A program made the position numbers and the translations under genes. Positions 50,879-60,116 of a stretch of 64,000 bases of DNA are shown one piece after another; the stretch's first letter is position 1, and every line of letters begins with the position of its first letter. Source of the DNA: CAYZTY01 sp964444665 (GTDB lineage: Bacteria; Planctomycetota; Phycisphaerae; Sedimentisphaerales; CAYZTY01); the NCBI GenBank assembly GCA_964444665.1, contig CAYUIE010000011.1:1-64000 (forward strand), given 5' to 3'. The notes under the pieces were generated by a model. The model had not been told where the DNA came from, made no database searches, and saw only the letters and a program-made list of their open reading frames with translations.

Positions 50879-52036
50879 TCAGGAAAGTCGGCTCTTATAG
50901 TCAGCATAGTCGAATTGACGAACGATTTTGATTTGCTGCTTTTCGGGATTGTACCGGGCAATCGAAGGCAAAGCTACACCATTAAAAGTGTTGTTTTTTA
51001 CCATCGTATAATGTGCCATATCGAGGAACGTCAGTCTTGAACCGACCTTCAAAGGCTTATCGAATGAGTAATCACCGATTATGTCGCCGGCCAGACAGGT
51101 AAGCCCGCCGAGACGATAGGTATAAGGCTTTTGCCCCGGTTCTGCGGCGCCAGGCAGGTTCGGCCGATATGGCATCTCCAGCACGTCGGGCATATGAGCC
51201 GCGGCGGAGGTATCGAGAATGGCAATATCCATCTCGTTGTGGACGATGTCCAGGACCGAGGCAACTAATATGCCTGCGTTTAATGCTATTGCTTCACCGG
51301 GCTCGAGATAAACCTGCACATCGTATCGTCGGCGGAATTCGGTGATAAGTCTGCAAAGCTTTGCTGTGTCGTAATCGGGGCGGGTTATATGCTGGCCGCC
51401 GCCGAAATTGACCCACCGCAATCCCTCAAGCAGGTGACCGAACTGCTGCTCGACAACCTTAAGGGTCCTTTCGAGAGTCTGAACGTTCTGTTCACACATA
51501 GTGTGGAAATGCAGTCCCGTGATGCCTTCCAAATCTTCCGATTGGAACTGCTCAAGGGTAATACCAAGACGTGAATACTTAGAGCAGGGATTGTAAATAT
51601 CGACCTTTATCTCCGAATAGCGAGGATTAATACGTAAACCGGGCTCAATGGGCTTCGCGGCCTTTCGAAGGAACGGCTTGAAACGGCGCCATTGCGAGAA
51701 AGAGTTGAAGACAATGTAATCACAATAGTTAATTAACTGTGTAAACTCTTCGGGCTTATAGGCGGGAGCAACGATATGAACCTGGCCGCCAAATTCCTCA
51801 AAACCGAGACGAGCCTCGTTGAGAGAGCTGGCGGAGACGCCGGCAAGGTATTTTCCTGCCAGTTCGAAAAGGCTGAACATTGCGAAGGCCTTGAGGGCAA
51901 GCAGGATTTTACATTCTGCTTTATCCTGCACATCGGCCAGGATGCGCAGATTTTCCTCCAAGGCGGTGGTATCCACTACATAACACGGCGTAGGAATCTC
52001 GTCTATAAGGTGTTGTGGAATTCGACATTGGTCCAT
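50879..52036 (-). CDS. nspC: Carboxynorspermidine/carboxyspermidine decarboxylase
   Basis: PLP enzyme of the alanine racemase/ODC group IV fold, making spermidine or norspermidine. The PLP Lys lies in ILLALKAF, the LHFHTMCEQ and FGGGQHIT stretches bind phosphate, and the YLEPGEAIALNAG motif and GxxCLAGDIIGDY region (ligand Cys) are complete. The 385 residues fit. ATG 52036 is chosen; the frame also offers a TTG at 52048. The gene follows the matching dehydrogenase, so the pathway from aspartate semialdehyde and putrescine is complete. Confidence 0.93.
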   Translation of the reverse strand: MDQCRIPQHLIDEIPTPCYVVDTTALEENLRILADVQDKAECKILLALKAFAMFSLFELAGKYLAGVSASSLNEARLGFEEFGGQVHIVAPAYKPEEFTQLINYCDYIVFNSFSQWRRFKPFLRKAAKPIEPGLRINPRYSEIKVDIYNPCSKYSRLGITLEQFQSEDLEGITGLHFHTMCEQNVQTLERTLKVVEQQFGHLLEGLRWVNFGGGQHITRPDYDTAKLCRLITEFRRRYDVQVYLEPGEAIALNAGILVASVLDIVHNEMDIAILDTSAAAHMPDVLEMPYRPNLPGAAEPGQKPYTYRLGGLTCLAGDIIGDYSFDKPLKVGSRLTFLDMAHYTMVKNNTFNGVALPSIARYNPEKQQIKIVRQFDYADYKSRLS

Positions 52037-52114
52037 GGCAGGCCGCAATTATCGAGTTTCTCCATAAAAGTTTTAGGATACGCTATCTTCCGCAAAGTAA
52101 GGTGAATTTCGATG

Positions 52115-53395
52115 TCAATATTTTATCCGCGGGGAGCGTTCCTTCAAAGGTTTTTCAGGAACTTCAATGATACGTACAGGCGCCCGCAAGGTTAGCGGAA
52201 GTTCTTTGTGATATTCTTCGTCAGTCCAAGGCAATCCACAGGTATTGAGTTGTTCCATAAATGGCTGTGGGTCAAACTGCTCAACGTTAAAAACACCTTT
52301 ACCGCGCCATATGCCGGTAAGCATCAACATAGCACCGATTACTGCCGGTACTCCTGTAGTATAGGAAACAGCCTGGCTCTGGAGCTCCTGATAACATTTG
52401 GCGTGGTCACAGATGTTATAAATATATCGCCTTTGCTTTTTGCCATTTTTTACGCCTTCAAAAAGACATCCGATGCACGTTCTGCCTTTGTATCCTGCAG
52501 CAAGCGAGGCAGGGTCAGGCAGTAAGGCTTTGAGAAATTTCAACGGCACAACTTTATGGCCTTCGAATTCGACCGGGTCAATCCTGGTAAGTCCCACATT
52601 TTGAAGAACACGCAGATGCGTCAGGTACTGGTCACTGAATGTCATCCAGAAACGGATTCTTTTGAGTCCTTTGATGTTCCTTACCAGCGACTCGAGCTCT
52701 TCGTGATACATCAGATAACTTTTTCTTGGCCCGATGGTTGGATAATCGAAATCGATATTTACCGACAACGGGTCGGTCTGTATCCATTGGCCGGTTTGCC
52801 AGTATCTGCCGGGCTGGGTAATTTCGCGGATATTAATCTCCGGGTTGAAATTCGTCGCAAAGGCCTTGCCGTGGTCGCCGGCGTTGCAGTCGAGAATGTC
52901 AATAAAATGTATCTCGTCGAAGTGCCGTTTCTGAGCGTAGGCGCAGAAAACGTTGGTCACGCCCGGGTCAAATCCGCAACCGAGAAGCGCCATAATCCCC
53001 ATTTCCCGGAAGCGCTCCTGATAGTCCCACTGCCATTTGTAACAGAAGCGGGCCTCATCAGGCGGCTCATAGTTAGCTGTATCAAGATAATCAACGCCGG
53101 TCTGCAAACAGGCATCCATAATCGTCAGGTCTTGATAAGGCAAGGCTACGTTGATAACGAGTTTTGGATTGAAACGCTCTATCAGACGGACAACCTCGTC
53201 GGTATTATCTGCATCAACCTGAGCGATATGGATGGACTTATGAAGGTTCTTTTGGATTCTCTGGGCAATCTTCTCGCATTTTCCGACGGTTCTGCTTGCC
53301 AGTATAATCTCGGAGAAGACGGACGGCATCATTGCGCACTTCTGTGTTACAACACTGCCGACACCGCCGGCACCAATTATAAGAACTTCGGCCAT
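52115..53395 (-). CDS. Carboxynorspermidine/carboxyspermidine synthase (saccharopine dehydrogenase family)
   Basis: NADPH-dependent enzyme that condenses aspartate semialdehyde with a diamine. Rossmann start MAEVLIIGAGGVGSVVTQK; FNPKLVINVALPYQDLTIMDACLQTGVDYLDTANYEP and GCGFDPGVTNVFCAYAQKRHFDEIHFIDILDCN are family hallmarks. The 426 residues match the bacterial CASDH/LYS1-like type. Positioned 66 bp before nspC, with a promoter 85-113 bp upstream. Carries the same substrate as hom in this window. Confidence 0.93.
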   Translation of the reverse strand: MAEVLIIGAGGVGSVVTQKCAMMPSVFSEIILASRTVGKCEKIAQRIQKNLHKSIHIAQVDADNTDEVVRLIERFNPKLVINVALPYQDLTIMDACLQTGVDYLDTANYEPPDEARFCYKWQWDYQERFREMGIMALLGCGFDPGVTNVFCAYAQKRHFDEIHFIDILDCNAGDHGKAFATNFNPEINIREITQPGRYWQTGQWIQTDPLSVNIDFDYPTIGPRKSYLMYHEELESLVRNIKGLKRIRFWMTFSDQYLTHLRVLQNVGLTRIDPVEFEGHKVVPLKFLKALLPDPASLAAGYKGRTCIGCLFEGVKNGKKQRRYIYNICDHAKCYQELQSQAVSYTTGVPAVIGAMLMLTGIWRGKGVFNVEQFDPQPFMEQLNTCGLPWTDEEYHKELPLTLRAPVRIIEVPEKPLKERSPRIKY

Positions 53396-53479
53396 TTCAA
53401 GTCTCTCCGGACTTATACTAAATTGTGCGGCACCACCGCCCTTGCTCGTACCAGAATAATACCCACGCCGTGGATAAGT

Positions 53480-53508
53480 ATTTTACAGATGTCCAGTGAG
53501 TTGTCCAA
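53480..53508 (-). promoter_or_regulatory. Promoter of the carboxynorspermidine operon, with a structured leader
   Basis: Minus strand TTGGAC, 17 bp, TAAAAT. The leader to ATG 53395 is about 75-80 nt and contains two short hairpins (CCACG/CGTGG and GCGG/CCGC) before GGAGA. Leader-level control by polyamines is possible but unproven. Confidence 0.5.
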
Positions 53509-53652
53509 AAATTTTTAGTGCTTAGCTGAAATTTTGTAGAACAGTCAGCCAGCTTGAAGTATAAGTTGTACTTTGGTAAGAAATACATTACATTGTCTCG
53601 ACGATTTCGGTTGCGACGATGATTTAGGACTTATAAGAAGGCGAGGAAAAAA

Positions 53653-54408
53653 ATGTCGGAGCAAAAGATGCTGATAGTTGATGGTTTGAGGGACGATATC
53701 CGCGAACCGGTGAAAATGTTTGGCCAGAAGCTGATCGAAGATATCGGCGATAACCTGCAAAGCCTAAGTGTCGTAGGCAGCAGCCTGACAAGCGATTTTC
53801 GGCCCGGCAAAAGTGACATCAACACGGTATTGGTCGTAGGCGAGCACAATATTGAACTACTGAATGCCCTGGCCGGTTTGGGAAAAGCTATGGGCAGGAA
53901 GCGAATCAAGGCACCGATACTTATGACGCCGGCTTATATTGAGCAGTCTCGTGACGTATTCGGAATCGAGTTTCTGGATTTTCAACTTATTCACCAGACG
54001 ATTTTGGGGCTTGACCCGTTCGAGGAGATGACTTTCGAGAAACAGCACGTACGGCTCCAGTGTGAACGTGAGCTAAAGGCGACACTTATCCGATTAAGAC
54101 AGGGTTACATAGCAGCGGTTAATCAAACAAAAATGATTCGACTGCTCTTAACCTCGACGGCAGGCGCGTTAATGCCGTTACTGAGGGCCATGCTATGGCT
54201 AAAAGAGCAGGATAGACCCAGAGAAAGCACAAAAGTCTTCGACAAATCGGCAGAGATTTGTTCAATTGAGCCGGGAATACTAATAAAGACAAGACAGTGG
54301 CGAGACCAGAAGGTCCGGGCGGAAAAGGAAGAGATTATCAATGCTTTTGGTTCCATATACAAAACCATCGAGCAATTAGCCGAGCTTGTTGATAAGCTTG
54401 AGGTTTGA
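53653..54408 (+). CDS. Nucleotidyltransferase-like protein
   Basis: A 251-residue soluble protein. The N-terminal part has the pattern LSVVGSSLTSDFRPGKSDINTVLVV, matching the beta-strand, GSS and DxD/N helix of minimal nucleotidyltransferase domains (second Asp changed to Asn, DIN). The remainder is helical and unrecognised, with a Lys/Glu-rich C-terminus. AGGCGAGG precedes the ATG. Its TGA overlaps the ATG of the following TPM-domain gene, so they are coupled. The catalytic state is uncertain. Confidence 0.65.
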   Translation: MSEQKMLIVDGLRDDIREPVKMFGQKLIEDIGDNLQSLSVVGSSLTSDFRPGKSDINTVLVVGEHNIELLNALAGLGKAMGRKRIKAPILMTPAYIEQSRDVFGIEFLDFQLIHQTILGLDPFEEMTFEKQHVRLQCERELKATLIRLRQGYIAAVNQTKMIRLLLTSTAGALMPLLRAMLWLKEQDRPRESTKVFDKSAEICSIEPGILIKTRQWRDQKVRAEKEEIINAFGSIYKTIEQLAELVDKLEV

Positions 54409-55181
54409 TGAAGATGCGAATTCGCTTTTTCTTTTGTATCATTATTTTAGCTCTGACCACGACCTGCGGGGCTGCTGCAAAGGTAAGCCTGCCGCAGCCA
54501 CGGCATTATGTCGAGGATTATTCCAACGTCATCGATGCGGACTATGAGCGGTCATTAAACGGCGTTCTGCAGGAGCTGGAACAGAAAACAACCGCACAGG
54601 TCATTGTCCTTACTATACTCACAACGCAAGGCATTCCCATTGAACAGTACGCCATCGAGTTAGCCGAGCAATGGCAGCTTGGACAAAAAGGCAAAGACAA
54701 CGGTCTGCTGTTTATGCTCGCTACGCAGGATGGGCGGTATCGTTTCGAGGTCGGTTATGGGCTGGAGGGTTTTATAACCGACCAGTACGCCGCACGGTTA
54801 GGCAGAGACATACTTGTGCCGTATCTGAAAAATGGTCAGTTCGGTCAGGGCATCTATGAAACCGGCCTTCGGATTGCGCAGCGAATCGCATCGGAAAGCG
54901 GTGTGCAGCTTTCTGGAATGCCGAAGCTGCAGCAATTGCCGCAGCAACGCAGAGGCATCCCATGTTGTGGCGGTATTCTCCCATTTTTGTTTTTTTTCCT
55001 GATTTTGGCAACTCGGGGGCGGATACTTTTCTGGATGTTGCCGTTTATGATTTTAGGCAACAGAGGGATGTTCTCGTCCGGCGGCAGCTTTGGTGGAGGC
55101 TCATTCGGAGGTGGTTTCGGCTCCTTTGGAGGTGGTGGTGGAGGCGGCTTCGGGGGTGGCGGAGCCGGCGGAAGCTGGTAA
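54408..55181 (+). CDS. TPM-domain protein (YgcG type), membrane-associated
   Basis: A 257-residue exported protein with a signal peptide (IRFFFCIIILALTTTCGAAA), a TPM domain (about 25-165: HYVEDYSNVIDADYERSLNGVLQELEQKTTAQVIVLT and DNGLLFMLATQDGRYRFEVGYGLEGFITD), a membrane helix (GGILPFLFFFLILATRGRILFWMLPFMI), and a glycine-rich tail ending GGAGGSW. TPM proteins of this type are usually linked to LemA-family genes, as here; their role is a phosphatase-like or membrane-remodelling function that remains unclear. Confidence 0.87.
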   Translation: MKMRIRFFFCIIILALTTTCGAAAKVSLPQPRHYVEDYSNVIDADYERSLNGVLQELEQKTTAQVIVLTILTTQGIPIEQYAIELAEQWQLGQKGKDNGLLFMLATQDGRYRFEVGYGLEGFITDQYAARLGRDILVPYLKNGQFGQGIYETGLRIAQRIASESGVQLSGMPKLQQLPQQRRGIPCCGGILPFLFFFLILATRGRILFWMLPFMILGNRGMFSSGGSFGGGSFGGGFGSFGGGGGGGFGGGGAGGSW

Positions 55182-55238
55182 GGCCGCGTGAAGGCTGGTA
55201 AAATGTTCTGTAATATAAAATCTTTCTGGAGGTTAAGA

Positions 55239-55829
55239 ATGAAAGCACAAGGTAAAGGTTTGGGCATATTGATTATTGTATTAGTGATAATTGTTGTGCT
55301 GGGGCTTGGGATATTCAGATGGTATATCTCCGGCTACAATAACGCTGTAAGAATCGACGAAGGAGCTAAAACCGCCTGGTCCAATGTCGATGCCACTCTG
55401 CAACGAAGGCTGGATTTGGTACCTAATCTGGTCGAAACCGTCAAAGGCTATGCCGAGCACGAGAAAGAACTATTCGAAAACATCGCCCAGGCCCGCACAA
55501 AGTACTTCCAGGCTGATACGAGGGCAAAACAGATTGAAGCATCAAATGAATTGGGCGGTTTTCTGTCGCGCCTTCTATTGCTGCAGGAGAGTTATCCTGA
55601 ATTGAAAGCGAATCAGAACTTTCTGGCCCTACAGGACAGCCTTGAGGGAACGGAAAACCGTATAACCGTGGCACGTACCCGGTACAATGAAGCAGCGAAG
55701 ACACTTAATTCCTACAGGCGGGAGTTTTTTGGTTCTTTTTTCTGCAAACGGGCCGGTGTTAATAAGGTTGAATACTTCGAAGCTACCGAGGGCGCTCGAG
55801 AGGTCCCCAAGGTAGATTTTGGCGAGTAG
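55239..55829 (+). CDS. LemA family protein
   Basis: A 196-residue LemA protein: an N-terminal membrane helix (LGILIIVLVIIVVLGLGIFRW) and a helical periplasmic or extracellular domain with YNNAVRIDEGAKTAWSNVDATLQRRLDLVPNLVETVKGYAEHE, the family signature, and ENRITVARTRYNEAAKTLNSYRREF. The start at ATG 55239 has GGAG nine bases upstream; a GTG at 55188 lies in the same frame. Follows the TPM gene by about 58 bp. The usual neighbour pair; cellular role unknown. Confidence 0.92.
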   Translation: MKAQGKGLGILIIVLVIIVVLGLGIFRWYISGYNNAVRIDEGAKTAWSNVDATLQRRLDLVPNLVETVKGYAEHEKELFENIAQARTKYFQADTRAKQIEASNELGGFLSRLLLLQESYPELKANQNFLALQDSLEGTENRITVARTRYNEAAKTLNSYRREFFGSFFCKRAGVNKVEYFEATEGAREVPKVDFGE

Positions 55830-55882
55830 CTTTAAACGCTGGGACACAACTTAAAGGTGGTCTTGCGGTAAATAATGAAAAC

Positions 55883-55955
<73 letters not shown>

Positions 55956-56022
55956 TACATATTCGGGTAATTTAACTAATTCAATTAAATATTACAAGAA
56001 AAATACACGCCCTGACAAACAA

Positions 56023-56574
56023 GTGAAAAGTAAGAAAATGGAAGTCAAAGTCAAAAACTCAGTCTTGCAATTGGTTGAAGGTGACATTACCCAGATGGCC
56101 GTGGACGCCATTGTCAACGCAGCCAATGCACAACTGATACTTGGCGGCGGAGTGGCAGGAGCAATAAGAAAGAAAGGTGGGCCGGAAATTCAGGCCCAGT
56201 GCGACAAAATCGGTGGGACTTTTGTCGGCGGTGCGGTTATAACCACCGGCGGCAAACTGAAAGCGAGCTATGTAATTCACGCAGTCGGTCCGCGAATGGG
56301 TGAAGGAGACGAGGGCCAAAAGCTAAAAAATGCTACGCTGAACTCACTCAAGCTGGCCGATGAAAAGAAGCTTAAGACTATCGCCTTTCCTGCAATCAGT
56401 ACCGGCATCTTTGGTTTTCCCATTAAGCGATGCGCCGAGATAATGTTGGGTACAACTATTGATTATCTCAAAGGCGTAACCGAACTGCAAAAGGTGGTTT
56501 TTTGTCTTTTTGGGGCCGACAGTTACGAAGTTTTTTGCAGCCAGCTTGAACACCAGATGGATAAAAGACAATGA
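56023..56574 (+). CDS. Macro-domain protein (O-acetyl-ADP-ribose deacetylase type)
   Basis: A 183-residue single macro domain that binds ADP-ribose. Core motifs: DAIVNAANAQLILGGGVAGAIRKKGG, the VITTGGKLKASYVIHAVGP strand-loop and AISTGIFGFPIKRCAEIM, matching the MacroD/YmdB group that removes acetyl or mono-ADP-ribosyl groups. The start is GTG 56023 or ATG 56038. No neighbour gives a specific link. Cytoplasmic. Confidence 0.9.
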   Translation: MKSKKMEVKVKNSVLQLVEGDITQMAVDAIVNAANAQLILGGGVAGAIRKKGGPEIQAQCDKIGGTFVGGAVITTGGKLKASYVIHAVGPRMGEGDEGQKLKNATLNSLKLADEKKLKTIAFPAISTGIFGFPIKRCAEIMLGTTIDYLKGVTELQKVVFCLFGADSYEVFCSQLEHQMDKRQ

Positions 56575-56752
56575 TTTTCAGAAACACATGTTTATCCATG
56601 TTACCTTATAGACCTCCGGGGAAGTCCATTATGTTAAATTCCTCTGAATACTGGCCTGTATGTACCTTTTACCCGCCTATGAATTGTACTTAGCGCAAAG
56701 AAAAAGCCGTGAATAACTCACAGCCTGAAGATTTCTGAAGCATTTTTTAGAA

Positions 56753-57559
56753 TTACTTTTTACGTCTCTTTAACAGTGCCAAACCACCAAGGCCAAATAA
56801 TAACAATGTTGCAGGTTCGGGAATCGCTCTTATCTCCACCACAAAATCATTGTAGTCGAGGTCCGAGCCATCTCCGAATCGCACGTCTTCCATAAATATC
56901 GCATAGACGGTTTCGTTTGAGCTGGCATTTTCTATTAAGTACGTGACCATATGGTCCTCTCCGACACAGTGGGAGTGCGCATCGGGCTTCGACCACCATT
57001 CCATACCTGGCCCCCACCAGGGACAACGAGTAGCTTGATAGCCCCAGAGGAATTCTTCGCCCTGTGTGATTGAAAAAACAAATCCGGGACCGCCTATGTC
57101 TGATTCATCAACCAATAGTTCGAAATCAGTGCCCAGCCCGCCTCCATTCCAGCCGAAGGCCTGTTGATAACTCGCATATTTGGCATAAGCAGTTACTGTT
57201 ACTTTACCATCCGTCCATATCTGGTCAACGTCATTGGGTTGGTGGGCATAAACGTGAGTTGTGTCATTGTACAAATCATCATAGTCCCAAACTCTGAGGG
57301 CGTTAATATTCCCACCTATACCACCATCTACGTAATCCACTCCAATGGGATCAAATGACCCACCATAAATGTCTTCAAGAATTTCGCGATGATTTGGTTC
57401 GCCCCACTCTGGCACAGGAGGATTAACTGGTGTGTGCCCATATATACCAAATGCGCTTGTTGCACTTATCACAACAAACGCTGCAATAACAACCGAACTA
57501 ATAACAACCTCTCCCTTAAACAACTTCCTCCTCCTTACCCTTCTTCTGAAGCCGTACAT
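56753..57559 (-). CDS. PEP-CTERM protein with a DUF4114-like domain
   Basis: A 268-residue secreted protein. A basic start and hydrophobic segment (VVISSVVIAAFVVISATSAFG) form the signal peptide. The domain (about 110-240) resembles DUF4114, with VTYLIENASSNETVYAIFMEDVRF and the Ca-binding-like DLDYNDFVVEI. The tail IPEPATLLLFGLGGLALLKRRKK is a textbook PEP-CTERM, recognised by an exosortase. With the protein at 12.7-13.3 kb this is the second PEP-CTERM protein in the window. It probably takes part in exopolysaccharide-related surface display. Confidence 0.9.
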   Translation of the reverse strand: MYGFRRRVRRRKLFKGEVVISSVVIAAFVVISATSAFGIYGHTPVNPPVPEWGEPNHREILEDIYGGSFDPIGVDYVDGGIGGNINALRVWDYDDLYNDTTHVYAHQPNDVDQIWTDGKVTVTAYAKYASYQQAFGWNGGGLGTDFELLVDESDIGGPGFVFSITQGEEFLWGYQATRCPWWGPGMEWWSKPDAHSHCVGEDHMVTYLIENASSNETVYAIFMEDVRFGDGSDLDYNDFVVEIRAIPEPATLLLFGLGGLALLKRRKK

Positions 57560-57590
57560 GCTGTTTTTATAGCTCCTTATGATGTATATT

Positions 57591-57618
57591 ACTTTATCAA
57601 AAACATAAACAGAGTCAA
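57591..57618 (-). promoter_or_regulatory. Putative promoter of the DUF4114/PEP-CTERM gene
   Basis: Minus strand TTGACT, 16 bp, TAAAGT, 30-60 bp before the ATG, with AAGGAG in the leader. The surrounding DNA is very A+T-rich. Confidence 0.5.
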
Positions 57619-57822
57619 GAAAAAAAATGAAATTTTTGAAAAAAATAAAGAATTTTTTGTCGGGATTCCAAAAAAGCGTATTAATTCATAAAAAAGCCTT
57701 AAAATTAAGCATAAAAAAGAAGAGTAATTAAAAGCAATTACAGTATTAGTATGTCCGTTTAATATCACAAATCCGTGAATTAATCTTGCAAAGTCTTGTG
57801 AAAAAGACGTAATGATTTTTAT

Positions 57823-58485
57823 TTATGGTAGAGATTGCTTGTATGACTTAACGTGTCTATTCGCTGAAGTTCTTCCCGCCAACTCTCTCATTGCTTCACA
57901 TTGTATGCCTTTGTCATAAAGCTTTCCCTTGTTGACTGCATATATAGTAAGCGCGATACTATTAATACAATTCTGGTTTTGCCGCCGGATTAGTTCATTA
58001 AAAGCAAGCTTTCTAATCGTTACATCGTTCTCGTCTTTTCCTTCAGTGTTATGAACAACCTGCAGCAAAATGTCCAGGTCTAACAGATCCATACCGCCTT
58101 TTGTATTTCGAGTCCTTTTCCTGGATGACAATCTCTTTGCCTTTTGTTGATTGGATATATTAGAGCTGTCGAGAGGTACCAAAGCAGATCTCGTAGCCTT
58201 TGCAGTATGAACATGTATATCCTGTATGTCGGCTTGATGTTTTTCTTTATGTCGAGAGAAGCTTGTGCTTTGTTGGCGAAACTGCCAGGAGGACCCAGTA
58301 TAATCAGGTCTTGTGCTCCTAAGGTTCTTCTTATTTTCTTTAAGGTTATCCGGCTTGTTTCTGACAAATGTATATACACCCCATGAAGCTGCAAGGATTA
58401 CAATAACCAGTATTTGCATCCAAATGGCATTTTCCCAGTCACCAACGCCGGCCACAAGAATTATTTGTTTAAGAAAAGGATTCAT
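57823..58485 (-). CDS. Membrane-anchored protein with an unrecognised C-terminal domain (paralogue A)
   Basis: A 220-residue protein. One N-terminal membrane helix (IWMQILVIVILAASWGVYTFV), a long basic low-complexity middle (about 45-130), and a C-terminal domain of about 75 residues: GGMDLLDLDILLQVV...DVTIRKLAFNELIRR...AVNKGKLYDKGIQCEAMRELAGRT. The same domain is in the next gene (58684-59037) at clear similarity. I recognise no family. The helix and charged pattern suggest an adaptor-like fold. Function unknown. Confidence 0.6.
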   Translation of the reverse strand: MNPFLKQIILVAGVGDWENAIWMQILVIVILAASWGVYTFVRNKPDNLKENKKNLRSTRPDYTGSSWQFRQQSTSFSRHKEKHQADIQDIHVHTAKATRSALVPLDSSNISNQQKAKRLSSRKRTRNTKGGMDLLDLDILLQVVHNTEGKDENDVTIRKLAFNELIRRQNQNCINSIALTIYAVNKGKLYDKGIQCEAMRELAGRTSANRHVKSYKQSLP

Positions 58486-58683
58486 ATTTCTGTGGCCACA
58501 TCCTTAGCTCTTTTTTAACCGGTAACTTCACTGATTTATAATTAATTGCTCTGGATAATAATATTATCTGAATTGTATGATTATGTACTACAACTTCTCT
58601 GTACAATAATTGACGTGGACAGGTGTTTAAAACGCCAATAGTTAAATCAAAACCTTAAAAAGACCAAAAAAAACAGGATACCA

Positions 58684-59037
58684 TTAAGTCGCATTTTTGG
58701 TCTGCATAGTCCTTCTTGTCAGTTCCTTCATCGCCTCACACTGGATAACCTTGCCGTAAAGATTTCCCTTCACTGCATACACGGCTAATGCATTGCTGTC
58801 AATCTGAGTCTGGTTCTCCCGGCGAAGTATTTCATTAAAAGTAAGTTTTCGCATCGTTACATCATGATTGTCATTACCTTTAGTATCCTCAATAACGCCC
58901 AGCAGGAAATCCAGCTCTAATAGTTCCATACCACCGCCAACATCGCCTTTTCTTTTCTCGCCCGGTTCTTGTTTTGGTATCTTCTGTGCCGTCGTATCTG
59001 TCATTTGAAATGTGGGCTCTGTTGTCTTACCTGTCAT
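58684..59037 (-). CDS. Soluble protein sharing the unrecognised domain (paralogue B)
   Basis: A 117-residue protein starting at ATG 59037 (AAGGAG six bases upstream; the frame also reaches 59082). After a short polar N-terminus, the domain is GGMELLELDFLLGVI...DVTMRKLTFNEILRR...AVKGNLYGKVIQCEAMKELTRRT. About half the aligned positions match paralogue A, and the rest are mostly conservative. There is no membrane helix. The two genes are adjacent on the same strand with 200 bp between, which suggests a tandem duplication followed by loss or gain of the membrane anchor. Confidence 0.6.
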   Translation of the reverse strand: MTGKTTEPTFQMTDTTAQKIPKQEPGEKRKGDVGGGMELLELDFLLGVIEDTKGNDNHDVTMRKLTFNEILRRENQTQIDSNALAVYAVKGNLYGKVIQCEAMKELTRRTMQTKNAT

Positions 59038-59352
59038 TTTTTTCTCCTTGTAATTCCTTTCTCTAAGCTTTTTCCACTTCATATCCGTATGCTTCCCGTT
59101 CCTAAAAAAATATCCTGTAAAAATAATTCCCGAATAGTTTGCCTTATTCTGTTGTCAAATCCGTCTTATATAACTTTTTACATATTTAATAAATAATCAT
59201 TTAGAGCATAAGGTTTTTTATGTCAAGTATTTTTTATGTGCATCCGTGTAGAACTACATATTATCCATCTACAACTGGTATAGCTTTGTAGTGTTGAAGA
59301 AATGTTGAATGAAATGCGACCTGATGGTCTAAGTGGTTTAGGAGCACCTCAT

Positions 59353-60072
59353 TTAAGAAAGAAAGCGGCTGGCCGTTTTGGTAATAAAAAGATAAATACC
59401 CCCAATTAAAATTAAAACTGCGTTGGTCACTCCCATTGTTCCGCTTATCCTGCCTGAAAGCAGACCTTTAAGCAAAGCAACTTTTCTCAACTTAACTGTC
59501 TTGTCCTCGGCAATATCAAACGGAATTGTTTCAGCGGCCTTCTGGTCACTATCCAGAACTATCTTGCCGGCTTTGAGGTACGCCATTGGTGAAGCCGATG
59601 TTACGACATCTGCGTTTACGGCAGTTGTCCATTTATCCAGCGCACCCCATAATCCATCGGCCGGCCTGGCCCAGGCCGCTGTCAGTGCGACGGGAAAACA
59701 TATATAAACAAAACACCTTCCCGCTAGTGCCGGGTTGAAGATGTTTCGCCCAAAACCGCCGAAAATCTCTTTTGCAAACATAACCGAAAAAATAACACCG
59801 ATTGTCAGCACATGAAAAGGAACCGTGGGAGGCATTACAAGTGCAAATAGTGTTGTCGTAACGAAGAGAGCTTCGCTTACCAGCTCACCACGAAGACGAG
59901 CAAAGACAAGCTCTGTAACAAATCCAACTAATCCAGCCCAAATTACTATAACAAGGCTTCGCCAGCCGAAAAAGTAAATACCCCCGGCAATACACGGCAC
60001 AAGCGCCAGCAGGACACGCCTCATTATCGCCTGCTTTAACAGGATTTTGACTACCGGCCTTTCCTGTTTCAC
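59353..60072 (-). CDS. RnfD/NqrB-family electron transport subunit, orphan and C-terminally truncated
   Basis: A 239-residue membrane protein of the RnfD/NqrB/RsxD family that carries covalent FMN in ion-pumping complexes. Recognisable: GFVTELVFARLRGE, TTLFALVMPPTVPFHVLTIGVIFSVMFAKEIFGGFGRNIFNPALAGRCF and the GTMGVTNAVLILIGGIYL helix. The flavin site reads DVVTSASPM where family members have a Thr (SGAT/TSAT). The protein ends at TASRFLS*, about where a full-length protein continues with further helices, so roughly the last quarter is missing. No other rnf/nqr gene is in the window. Possibly a decaying gene. Confidence 0.7.
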   Translation of the reverse strand: MKQERPVVKILLKQAIMRRVLLALVPCIAGGIYFFGWRSLVIVIWAGLVGFVTELVFARLRGELVSEALFVTTTLFALVMPPTVPFHVLTIGVIFSVMFAKEIFGGFGRNIFNPALAGRCFVYICFPVALTAAWARPADGLWGALDKWTTAVNADVVTSASPMAYLKAGKIVLDSDQKAAETIPFDIAEDKTVKLRKVALLKGLLSGRISGTMGVTNAVLILIGGIYLFITKTASRFLS

Positions 60073-60116
60073 GTTGGTGTGCTTCTATAATTTAAAGTTT
60101 AAACGAATCCCGTGAA

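Noticed and set aside
52556..53518. Long open frame on the plus strand opposite the carboxynorspermidine synthase
   Set aside because: Antisense to a well-supported gene, with no recognisable domain or start signal.
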